Below, one piece after another: positions 1 to 6,066 of a stretch of DNA of 11,248 bases. A program made the position numbers and the translations under genes. This DNA comes from Oscillospiraceae bacterium (GTDB lineage Bacteria; Bacillota; Clostridia; Oscillospirales; Acutalibacteraceae). Under the pieces are notes generated by a model. It saw nothing but the letters and a program-made list of their open reading frames with translations. It was not told the origin of the DNA and made no database searches. The stretch covers positions 1 through 11,248 of the forward strand of contig DNXM01000069.1 of the NCBI GenBank assembly GCA_003505905.1. The letters are read 5' to 3'. The stretch's first letter is position 1. The number at the start of each line of letters is the position of its first letter.

Positions 1-238
1 TGATGATGCCGATATTTTTATCCTTTTCACGGAGTGTCCGGCACACGGTTAAGCCATCGGTTTCGGGCATCATAATATCCAAAATCGCCATGTCGATATC
101 TTCGCCGTTTTCCTCGTACAAGGCAAGTGCCGACGAACCGTTTTCCGCTTCAAGCACCTCATATCCGCTTCGCTTCAGGTTGATGACAATAAACTCACGG
201 ATTGCCGCTTCGTCTTCAGCCACTAACACTCTCTTCAT
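1..238 (-). CDS. Response regulator, receiver domain (partial, runs off left edge)
   Basis: About 79 N-terminal residues are visible, beginning MKRVLVAEDEAAIREF. They form a CheY-like receiver domain: the acidic pocket is E8/D9, and the phospho-acceptor is D54 in the stretch AILDIMMPETDG, followed by the usual P58 and G62. The layout fits the OmpR/PhoB class of DNA-binding response regulators, but the output domain lies outside the window, so the class is inferred. The start ATG overlaps the stop codon of the upstream lipoprotein gene as ATGA, so the two are translationally coupled and it is the fourth visible gene of the cdaA operon. A sensor histidine kinase would be expected next, beyond position 1. 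Confidence 0.93.
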   Translation of the reverse strand, partial: MKRVLVAEDEAAIREFIVINLKRSGYEVLEAENGSSALALYEENGEDIDMAILDIMMPETDGLTVCRTLREKDKNIGII

Positions 239-1572
239 TTCACGTTTCCTCCCGAAGCATATTCAAAATACGCTTTTAATATTTCTTCCGTCACACCGAA
301 GGCTTCACCTTTTTTTGTGACATTGCAGTAATAGGTCATACCGGGTGCCGATTGGTCATCGAGCACCGTAACGGATTCTTTGATGGTATCGAACTCGGAT
401 GTTTCCGAAACCGTAACGGAAAACAGCTCTTCGTTCCTGTTGTTCACAAAGCTCCAATGAGAGGCATCGGTGTAGTGAACGGCGATTTTTCCAATCCAAT
501 CCTTGGGCAAAAACAGCTTGTAATCATGCGCAATGTTGACCGCATAATAAAGCTGCGGAACCGGTTCTTCCCCTTGCATACTACACCATTCCAGCACATA
601 ACCCATGGCAACCTCGCCTGCCTTGCTCTGCTTGAGTTCCTTGCGAAGCGGTATTTCGATTAAGCCGTCATTGTTCACATCAGCACAGCGAAGTGTATCG
701 CCTCGCTGTGTTAAGGTGTTCAAGCCGCTTTTCCCGTCACGGAACGGACAGTAGAAATTGTTTCGTTCGTTCGACCATAAAAACACTTCGGTAATCATCT
801 GATTTTCCGAAAGCTGTGCGTCAACAAAAATGCGTGGATGCTTCCCTTCCTTCGGTTGGTCATAGGCAAGCGAATCAATGCGGACAATACGGGAATCCAT
901 TGAAACACTTCCCGCAGTGAGCACACGCCCCGAATCATCCAATGCAATGCGCTTGAGTACGGTTGTTGTCGCCGTTTTGGAAGCATCGGCATAAGCCAAA
1001 AGCAACTGCTTTTCGCCATTATTCAACACATCCGCCAACGCATAACAGTCATATGATTCGGATGTGCAGACTTTCACCGAAAGCTGTTCGTTCGCTTCGA
1101 CGCAGGAATAAACCGTCATGGTCTTTTTGGATTTATCGTTGAACAAATACCAGCCGACAAAAATTTCACTCTTTCCGTCACCGTTCATGTCGTCAAAATC
1201 CACGCAATAAATGCCGTTTCCGTCACCGGCAAAGTCGTTGACCTTTTGCCACTTGCCACCGTTTTGCCTGAGCACGCACATCCTTGTGGATGAAGCCGCC
1301 CGACTGTAAAAAACAACGGCTTCCTCCTGCCCATCCCCGTTTAAGTCACGCAGTGTGACGGCGGTATGACACGAGCCGGACTGAGGAGAGCGAAGGGAAA
1401 TGGCATTGCCCAGCAAATCGCTGATTGCCTTTTCCAATTCCTGACCGCTGCCGACATGAGGCGGACGCATCAGGCTTTCAATGGAATTCGGACCGATTTC
1501 ACAGCCGCACAGCAGAGAGGACAACAACACAAAAAGGCACACGACGCACAAAACGGTTTTGCTTTTTTTCAT
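235..1572 (-). CDS. Lipoprotein with FG-GAP/VCBS-like calcium-binding loops
   Basis: A 445-aa predicted surface lipoprotein. The N-terminus has a basic start, a hydrophobic stretch (residues about 7-21) and the lipobox LCGC with C24 as the likely lipidated cysteine. Calcium-loop motifs of the DxNxDG kind occur at D76-G81 (DLNGDG), D128-G133 (DMNGDG) and D298-G303 (DVNNDG), each followed by a short beta-strand-like stretch; a degenerate copy lies near residues 181-190. These resemble FG-GAP/VCBS beta-propeller blades, which usually mediate extracellular binding. The C-terminal 100 residues show no motif I recognise. A Shine-Dalgarno AGGAG at 1583-1587 fixes the start. It lies 22 nt after cdaR and overlaps the response regulator gene by ATGA, so a sensory or envelope-monitoring role is plausible but unproven. 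Confidence 0.85.
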   Translation of the reverse strand: MKKSKTVLCVVCLFVLLSSLLCGCEIGPNSIESLMRPPHVGSGQELEKAISDLLGNAISLRSPQSGSCHTAVTLRDLNGDGQEEAVVFYSRAASSTRMCVLRQNGGKWQKVNDFAGDGNGIYCVDFDDMNGDGKSEIFVGWYLFNDKSKKTMTVYSCVEANEQLSVKVCTSESYDCYALADVLNNGEKQLLLAYADASKTATTTVLKRIALDDSGRVLTAGSVSMDSRIVRIDSLAYDQPKEGKHPRIFVDAQLSENQMITEVFLWSNERNNFYCPFRDGKSGLNTLTQRGDTLRCADVNNDGLIEIPLRKELKQSKAGEVAMGYVLEWCSMQGEEPVPQLYYAVNIAHDYKLFLPKDWIGKIAVHYTDASHWSFVNNRNEELFSVTVSETSEFDTIKESVTVLDDQSAPGMTYYCNVTKKGEAFGVTEEILKAYFEYASGGNVK

Positions 1573-1594
1573 GGGTTGTCATCTCCTTTTCGGT

Positions 1595-2875
1595 TTATTT
1601 TTTCGCCAGCGTAACAGAATAAGCTCCGTACACCCAGCAGTCGTTGTTATTTTTAATGCTCATCACCGCCGCAAAGGTTTGCTCGGCTGCATCGGGGTCG
1701 GCATCGGACAAATCCAGCGTTGCGGTAATATCCTGCGCCTTGACGGATTGAACCGAAGCGGCCGGTCCGACCAGCGTCACCTCTTCAATGCCTTTCACGA
1801 TACTGCCAACCTCATAGCCCTTCGGCACATTTGTGAAGGTAATGTTGCTGTCGGCTATCTTGCGGGAAGCCGTTGTGCAATTCGGCACCGTCACCGTGAT
1901 TTCAATGGATTCGGTTTCGGTAATTATTTTGACGCCGTTGATGTTTTTCGGCGAAACACGGATTGTGTTTGTTCCCGGCTTCAAGGTAGCAAAATCAACC
2001 GTCGCCACGGAAATTGTTTCCAAATCATCTTCTTTTTCAATGCCCTGCACACCGGCTTTTACGGTTGCCGGTGAAACACGGTACTGCAAAGGGGACGTGT
2101 GATAATACAACGGCGTATTGATGAATTCCACCGAGGTCGGCTTTTCGGTGACCAAATAAATCGGCACCGTTACCGACACAACGGAATTGTCTTTGTTGAA
2201 GGTAAGATAGTGCGCCGTGCCTCCGCTTTCGTTTTGTGCAACAATTTCCGCATCAAAGGTTTGGGTTTCGGTCAAGGGCTTATCAAGCTCAACCCTCGCC
2301 TCAACACTGACAATGCTGTTAACCTCGGTTGCGGGACCCGACACATTGACCACCTGTTCGGACAAAACGGGGTCAGAGGTCATATAGCCGTCTTCCGCAA
2401 CGCCATCGGCCGCATCCAAGCTGACCTCCAGCGGAAAATCTTTTTCAACATAGGTGTCAAAGAAGACTTCAATTGCATCCGAAGAAAGGGAAACGATTTC
2501 AAATTCGTCCTCTTCATGCACCTTGGTTGCCTTCAGTTCCAAACGGCTTTTTCCTGCCGAATCCACATACTGCGTTTGCGCAATTACCTTGACTGCCTTG
2601 GAATCGGAGGTTAAGCCGCCGATAACATAACGCTTGCCCGTGATTTCGACATCCACCGTGAAATCACGCTGACCGAACACCTCCAAGCCGAACTGTGCAG
2701 GGACACTGTTTGCAAGCTCAAGCTCAACGGGAACGTTTTTCAGCACCGTGGTATCTGTCGGGCTGAGCAGGATGGCAACAAAAAGCCATACGAGCACGGC
2801 AACGGCGAGAGAAACAATCATCAAAAGCTTGTTGTCGTAAATCAGGCGGTGCGCCAATTTTGCCAAACGCTTCAT
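1595..2875 (-). CDS. cdaR: CdaR (YbbR-domain) regulator of diadenylate cyclase
   Basis: A 426-aa membrane-anchored extracytoplasmic protein of the YbbR family, which binds CdaA and modulates c-di-AMP synthesis in Firmicutes. There is a short cytoplasmic N-terminus, one transmembrane helix (about residues 17-38, ending LLSP), then four YbbR-like beta-rich repeats at roughly 43-139, 145-240, 246-330 and 340-424. The recurring pattern is a NVPV/NVPKG-type strand followed by a VxGP motif, seen at VSGPATEV (178-185) and LVGPAASV (368-375). Length and single-helix topology match the family. Its ATG overlaps the cdaA stop codon as ATGA, the usual cdaA-cdaR coupling. The identification is firm from context and repeats together; the exact repeat borders are estimates. 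Confidence 0.93.
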   Translation of the reverse strand: MKRLAKLAHRLIYDNKLLMIVSLAVAVLVWLFVAILLSPTDTTVLKNVPVELELANSVPAQFGLEVFGQRDFTVDVEITGKRYVIGGLTSDSKAVKVIAQTQYVDSAGKSRLELKATKVHEEDEFEIVSLSSDAIEVFFDTYVEKDFPLEVSLDAADGVAEDGYMTSDPVLSEQVVNVSGPATEVNSIVSVEARVELDKPLTETQTFDAEIVAQNESGGTAHYLTFNKDNSVVSVTVPIYLVTEKPTSVEFINTPLYYHTSPLQYRVSPATVKAGVQGIEKEDDLETISVATVDFATLKPGTNTIRVSPKNINGVKIITETESIEITVTVPNCTTASRKIADSNITFTNVPKGYEVGSIVKGIEEVTLVGPAASVQSVKAQDITATLDLSDADPDAAEQTFAAVMSIKNNNDCWVYGAYSVTLAKK

Positions 2876-3771
2876 TTCTGCTCGCCTCCTTTTCTTTTTC
2901 CCTTCACCCGTTCGACAATGCGTGAAACAACAGACGGCTTTTGGTCGCCGAAATTACTAATCAGCTCCGACTGAAGTCTTTCACGCAATTCGGCGGAGGT
3001 GATATCACGATAAATCACACCTTTTTCGATGATGGAAATGTACCCGGTTTCCTCGGACACCACCACAACAACCGCATCGCTTTCTTCGGAAATGCCGATG
3101 GCAGCACGGTGCCTGGTGCCGAGCTCTTTGTTGATTTCGTTATTCTTGGTCAACGGCAGAATGCAGCCTGCGGCAATCACACGGTCGTTTCGGATGATGG
3201 CGGCACCGTCATGCAATGGTGTTTTCGGGAAGAAAATCGTGCCGATAAGCTCCTGCGTGGTGGCGGCATCCACCACCGTGCCCGTTTCGATAATCGAGCC
3301 GAGCAATGTGTTGCGTTCAAAAACAATCAGCGCACCGATTTTCTTTTCGCTCATGGAGCTGACGGAGCGGCACACCTGCGTAATCATGCCGTTGATTTTT
3401 TCGCTGTTCTTTTCACGCTCCCTTCGGCCGAAGCTGACAACAGGTGCCAAACCGTTACGCCCCATGCTTTCGAGCGCATGACGAATTTCGGGCGTGAAGA
3501 TGATGACGATGAAAAGAAGGGCATTGGATGCAACGGAATGAAACAGATAGGTACTCGCCTGCATTTCAAACAGGGAGATGAAAAAGTAAATCACAACGAA
3601 CAAAATAATGCCCTTCAGCAGTTGAATGGCACGGGTTTCACGCACTAATTTGACCGCACTGTAAAACACAAATGCCACTAGTAAAATATCCAGCAAATCC
3701 GACACACGGAACGATGAAACCACACCGCCTGCCTGGATGAAAAAGTCTTTGATTTGGTTCAAATACTCCAT
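2872..3771 (-). CDS. cdaA: CdaA, membrane diadenylate cyclase (c-di-AMP synthase)
   Basis: Condenses two ATP to cyclic di-AMP, a second messenger for K+ and osmotic balance and cell-wall homeostasis. The 299-aa product begins MEYLNQIKDF and carries three predicted transmembrane helices (about 26-43, 48-69 and 76-97), followed by the cytoplasmic DAC domain. The catalytic motifs are present: D188-G189-A190 in PLHDGAAII, and R220-H221-R222 in GTRHRAAIG. The length is typical. A longer reading from a TTG at 3828 is possible, but that codon sits inside the -35 box of the promoter, and the inner ATG at 3771 has a GGAGGAG ribosome site 8 nt upstream, so 3771 is chosen. It overlaps cdaR by ATGA and leads the operon. 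Confidence 0.96.
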   Translation of the reverse strand: MEYLNQIKDFFIQAGGVVSSFRVSDLLDILLVAFVFYSAVKLVRETRAIQLLKGIILFVVIYFFISLFEMQASTYLFHSVASNALLFIVIIFTPEIRHALESMGRNGLAPVVSFGRREREKNSEKINGMITQVCRSVSSMSEKKIGALIVFERNTLLGSIIETGTVVDAATTQELIGTIFFPKTPLHDGAAIIRNDRVIAAGCILPLTKNNEINKELGTRHRAAIGISEESDAVVVVVSEETGYISIIEKGVIYRDITSAELRERLQSELISNFGDQKPSVVSRIVERVKGKRKGGEQK

Positions 3772-3779
3772 TTGGTCTT

Positions 3780-3786
3780 CTCCTCC
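3780..3786 (-). promoter_or_regulatory. Ribosome binding site deciding the cdaA start
   Basis: GGAGGAG on the minus strand, 8 nt before the ATG at 3771. It supports the shorter CdaA over the longer TTG-initiated reading. Confidence 0.9.
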
Positions 3787-3799
3787 ATTCTGAACGATA

Positions 3800-3828
3800 A
3801 TTGTAGCACACTTTTCGTGATAAAGCAA
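3800..3828 (-). promoter_or_regulatory. Sigma-A extended -10 promoter of the cdaA operon
   Basis: Minus-strand -10 box TACAAT (3800-3805) is preceded by TGC, an extended -10 TGn element. A weak -35 box TTGCTT (3823-3828) stands exactly 17 bp upstream. Transcription should begin near 3793, leaving a leader of about 22 nt that contains the cdaA ribosome site. No operator-like repeat is obvious next to it. Confidence 0.75.
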
Positions 3829-3865
3829 TCAAAAAAATAATTTTTATATAACTTTAATATATAGG

Positions 3866-3895
3866 AAAAGCCCCGACTTCCCGTCGGGGCTTTTT
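3866..3895 (-). terminator. Intrinsic terminator after the PHP gene (bidirectional shape)
   Basis: A perfect 8-bp GC-rich stem, GCCCCGAC (3870-3877) with GTCGGGGC (3883-3890), closes a 5-nt loop. It is flanked by AAAA on one side and TTTTT on the other. On the minus strand the stem is followed by TTTT, which suits the end of the PHP-domain gene whose stop lies at 3915. The plus-strand T-run of five gives it potential activity in the other direction. It insulates the cdaA promoter from upstream transcription. Confidence 0.88.
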
Positions 3896-3914
3896 AGATC
3901 GGATAACAGCAGGG

Positions 3915-5285
3915 TTAGAAGGCAAAATACTTTTCTCTTTGCTTTTTCATGCGTCCGCAAATGGCTTTGAGCACACGGGCGGCATCCTCGTCGCCGCAGG
4001 CATATTCCCGCATCAGCCGACCTTCCTCGTAGCACAGCTCATCGTGCAAAGGCAGGAAATTGTTGTAGATAAAGTTGGCATAGCGCACCAAACGAAAATC
4101 GCCAACCAAACGGTACTCGGTGCTAATGGTGTCCACTGCCACGCTGTACGAATCGTTGACGGAAGCAATCAGCGCCTCCCTCGTGTTTTCGGGCGCAAAA
4201 ACAATGGTGGAGCAAATACGGGCATTGCGGTTGTTGATGCTGCTGTGGCTGTCGGTGCTGCCGACGACCGGATACTTGCGACCCTTGGCGCATTGTTCGT
4301 AGTAAAAGAGTGTTTGAAACCCGTTATGTTCAAAGTAGTTTTCACCGCCGAGAACTTCAAAGGCGCTGAATTTACGGTTGGCGAACAGAGCCTCGCTGAG
4401 CTTGGGCGGCACTTGGTAGACATTGTTAATCCAAAACGGATGCGCAAAAATCGCCAAGCCGCCTGCCTTTTTGATTTGTTCAAATTCCCACTGACAGCAA
4501 GCGAAGGAAAAGCGCTCAACGCCCTCGGGAATTTCAATTGTATCGGCATAAGCATCCACCGTTTTGTAGAATTCCTCCTCGCTCATCTGCTCGGGACAAT
4601 TTTCCACTGTGGAGCGATTTTCCTTGCTGTTGCAAACCGCCGAATCCTCATCCGTGTCACGGCGCACCAGCGCATTCACGCTGTATAATCCGCCGAAATT
4701 GACGATATGAACATCGTTGATGTGGTCTTTGTCGCCTTTGGGCATATGCACCTCTTCGCCGGGCACAAGATTGTACTCAATGTCAACATCTTTATACGCC
4801 TTGATGGCTTCTAAAGACGGATAATAGCGGCAGTGGTCGGTAATCGCAAGGAAATCGTAGCCGTAACGGCGATAGTTTGCCGCCACAACGGCAGGTGACT
4901 GCTTACCGTCGGAACGGAATGTATGCATATGCAAATCGCCCACAAACGGATAACGACCGCACAAATCTTCATTCAGTGCAAAAACCGAAAGCTGAACCAA
5001 ACGCTTGTCGCCCACCTGAAGACGAATAAAATACTCCTGCTCGGTTTCAAAGGTGTGCGTAAAACGAATGCACCCGTCCGCCTCCGGCTTAACGGTGCAA
5101 TACTCAAAGCCGGTCATGTGCGGATAGTCACGGTCGCACCCCTCGTCCAACGGGCAAATCACCATGGTATAGCTTTCTTCAACAAAAGCGGCGTGAAGCC
5201 CCATCGGCTTAACGGTGATGCTCACTGCTTTCCCTGCCGGAAAAACTTTCGGAAAAATGTCGTAATTATGCAGTTCTGTTTTCAT
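3915..5285 (-). CDS. PHP-domain metal-dependent phosphoesterase
   Basis: A 456-aa protein starting MKTELHNYDIF. An N-terminal domain of about 110 residues, probably beta-rich and of unknown role, precedes a PHP domain. The metal-ligand motifs are all visible: H119 and H121 in GDLHMHTF, D150-H151 in AITDH, E177/E178 in PGEEVH, H193 in DVHIVNFGG, H282 in IFAHPFW, and D345/H347 in STDSH. This indicates an active di- or trinuclear metal hydrolase; the substrate is unknown, and the family includes phosphatases and nucleases. There is an insertion rich in acidic residues between about 203 and 260. The start at 5285 is favoured by AAAGGAG 10 nt upstream; an ATG at 5390 would add a signal-like leader but overlaps the upstream gene and has a poor ribosome site. 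The gene is coupled to the lipoprotein gene, with 4 nt between them. Confidence 0.88.
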   Translation of the reverse strand: MKTELHNYDIFPKVFPAGKAVSITVKPMGLHAAFVEESYTMVICPLDEGCDRDYPHMTGFEYCTVKPEADGCIRFTHTFETEQEYFIRLQVGDKRLVQLSVFALNEDLCGRYPFVGDLHMHTFRSDGKQSPAVVAANYRRYGYDFLAITDHCRYYPSLEAIKAYKDVDIEYNLVPGEEVHMPKGDKDHINDVHIVNFGGLYSVNALVRRDTDEDSAVCNSKENRSTVENCPEQMSEEEFYKTVDAYADTIEIPEGVERFSFACCQWEFEQIKKAGGLAIFAHPFWINNVYQVPPKLSEALFANRKFSAFEVLGGENYFEHNGFQTLFYYEQCAKGRKYPVVGSTDSHSSINNRNARICSTIVFAPENTREALIASVNDSYSVAVDTISTEYRLVGDFRLVRYANFIYNNFLPLHDELCYEEGRLMREYACGDEDAARVLKAICGRMKKQREKYFAF

Positions 5286-5289
5286 TGGT

Positions 5290-5874
5290 TTATTTCTCCT
5301 TTGCAAAGCCGGACGGAATGTCCTCGCTGAAAATATCATAAGGCAGAGCGGACAAATCGCCACGGCGAAGAGCTTTACCGCCTTTTTCATTAAATTTCAC
5401 TTCGGCATAGTCGTTGAAATCGGGGGCGAGATATTGAAGATAATAGTTGTTCCCTTTTTGGGCAAAAATCGCAATAAACTCAATGCGATCCTCGGAAATA
5501 TCGCTTTGGTGCATGGTGATTTTCATAGCGGTTTTTTCCGCACTGAATTCCACCACCTGCCAAAAAGTGCCGTAAGCATAGGTGTAAACACCGTCTTTCT
5601 CCGTTATCGTAGCGGCTATCGGCTTTGTGCCGTCTTTGATAAACCGAAAAATCTCCTTCACATAGTCATCCGACGCAATCAAAAGCGAAAGATCGGTCGA
5701 CGGTGCATTTTCGGCTTTTCCGCTTGCAATATAACTCGCATATGCAGGTTCAAAGCCGTTGACAAACCAGTTTTCGTAGTCGCTTTTTGCGGTCTTTTTC
5801 TCGCCGCAGCCGAACAGCGTGAGCATCAGCACACTGAGCAAAGCAATCGCACAGATTTTTTGAACTGTTTTCAT
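5290..5874 (-). CDS. Small lipoprotein of unknown function
   Basis: A 194-aa protein with a clear lipoprotein signal: K-rich start, hydrophobic residues 8-19 and the lipobox LFGC with C23. The mature part is soluble, mixed in charge, and has no motif I recognise; aromatic-rich stretches near GVYTYAYGTFW and NNYYLQYLAP suggest a compact beta-rich fold. AAGGAGG at 5882-5888, 7 nt before the ATG, supports the start. It is first in a two-gene unit with the PHP-domain gene; the ribosome site of that gene lies in its last codons. Expression probably comes from the extended -10 promoter at 5896-5904, whose -35 region is covered by an inverted repeat. Function cannot be assigned. Confidence 0.85.
   Translation of the reverse strand: MKTVQKICAIALLSVLMLTLFGCGEKKTAKSDYENWFVNGFEPAYASYIASGKAENAPSTDLSLLIASDDYVKEIFRFIKDGTKPIAATITEKDGVYTYAYGTFWQVVEFSAEKTAMKITMHQSDISEDRIEFIAIFAQKGNNYYLQYLAPDFNDYAEVKFNEKGGKALRRGDLSALPYDIFSEDIPSGFAKEK
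5296..5302 (-). promoter_or_regulatory. Ribosome binding site deciding the PHP-protein start
   Basis: AAAGGAG on the minus strand, 10 nt upstream of the ATG at 5285 and inside the last codons of the small lipoprotein gene. It implies translational coupling and favours the start without a signal peptide. Confidence 0.8.
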
Positions 5875-5895
5875 GGCATGGCCTCCTTTTCATTG

Positions 5896-5904
5896 ATTAT
5901 AACA
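5896..5904 (-). promoter_or_regulatory. Extended -10 promoter of the lipoprotein/PHP pair
   Basis: A consensus TATAAT (5896-5901) on the minus strand is preceded by TGT, an extended -10 element. No good -35 hexamer exists; at 17-bp spacing it would fall at 5919-5924, inside an inverted repeat. Transcription would start near 5889, just upstream of the ribosome site. Confidence 0.7.
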
Positions 5905-5908
5905 CAAT

Positions 5909-5926
5909 TGTTCCCGAAAGGGAACA
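5909..5926. promoter_or_regulatory. Inverted repeat, candidate operator
   Basis: Perfect 7-bp arms TGTTCCC (5909-5915) and GGGAACA (5920-5926) are separated by GAAA. There is no T-run after it, so it is not a terminator. It covers the position of the missing -35 box of the leftward promoter, as expected for a repressor or activator site. The regulator is unknown. Confidence 0.6.
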
Positions 5927-5956
5927 GAAATTTGACCGAAAATCGACAGAAATTTG
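5924..5956. repeat. 11-bp direct repeat with 22-bp period
   Basis: ACAGAAATTTG occurs at 5924-5934 and again at 5946-5956, exactly 22 bp apart, or about two turns of the helix. The first copy overlaps the right arm of the inverted repeat. The pair lies between the two divergent promoters and upstream of the rightward -35 box (5984), a place suited to cooperative protein binding. Confidence 0.65.
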
Positions 5957-5983
5957 CCCGTGATTGTCAAATTCGCAAAACGC

Positions 5984-6012
5984 TTGCAATCTCTCGAGGC
6001 ATTTGGTAAAAT
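5984..6012 (+). promoter_or_regulatory. Extended -10 promoter of the GT87-tcdA-ktrB operon
   Basis: -35 box TTGCAA (5984-5989), 17-bp spacer, and -10 box TAAAAT (6007-6012) preceded by TGG, an extended -10. The predicted start of transcription is near 6019, leaving a leader of about 48 nt before the ATG at 6067. Confidence 0.75.
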
Positions 6013-6066
6013 AGATAAATGCTGTTCTTATACATAGCAGATTCCTACGGACAAAGGATGTAAAAA

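Noticed and set aside
1481..2074. 197-codon plus-strand open frame
   Set aside because: It is a shadow of cdaR and the lipoprotein gene, has unusual composition rich in H, R and N, and no ribosome site or family resemblance.
2941..3648. 235-codon plus-strand open frame
   Set aside because: Antisense to cdaA, whose catalytic motifs and operon position are decisive.
5286..5390. Extended PHP protein with an apparent signal peptide
   Set aside because: It would overlap the lipoprotein gene by about 100 bp and has a poor ribosome site, while the inner ATG has AAAGGAG. Kept only as an alternative in the findings.
5905..5925. LexA-like GAAC-N4-GTTC box near the leftward promoter
   Set aside because: The nearest match, GAAC-AATT-GTGT, fails at two bases of the second half, and the real symmetry lies in the TGTTCCC/GGGAACA arms.
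6013..6066. Riboswitch or attenuator in the GT87 leader
   Set aside because: The leader is only about 48 nt with at most a 4-bp hairpin, too short for a known riboswitch.
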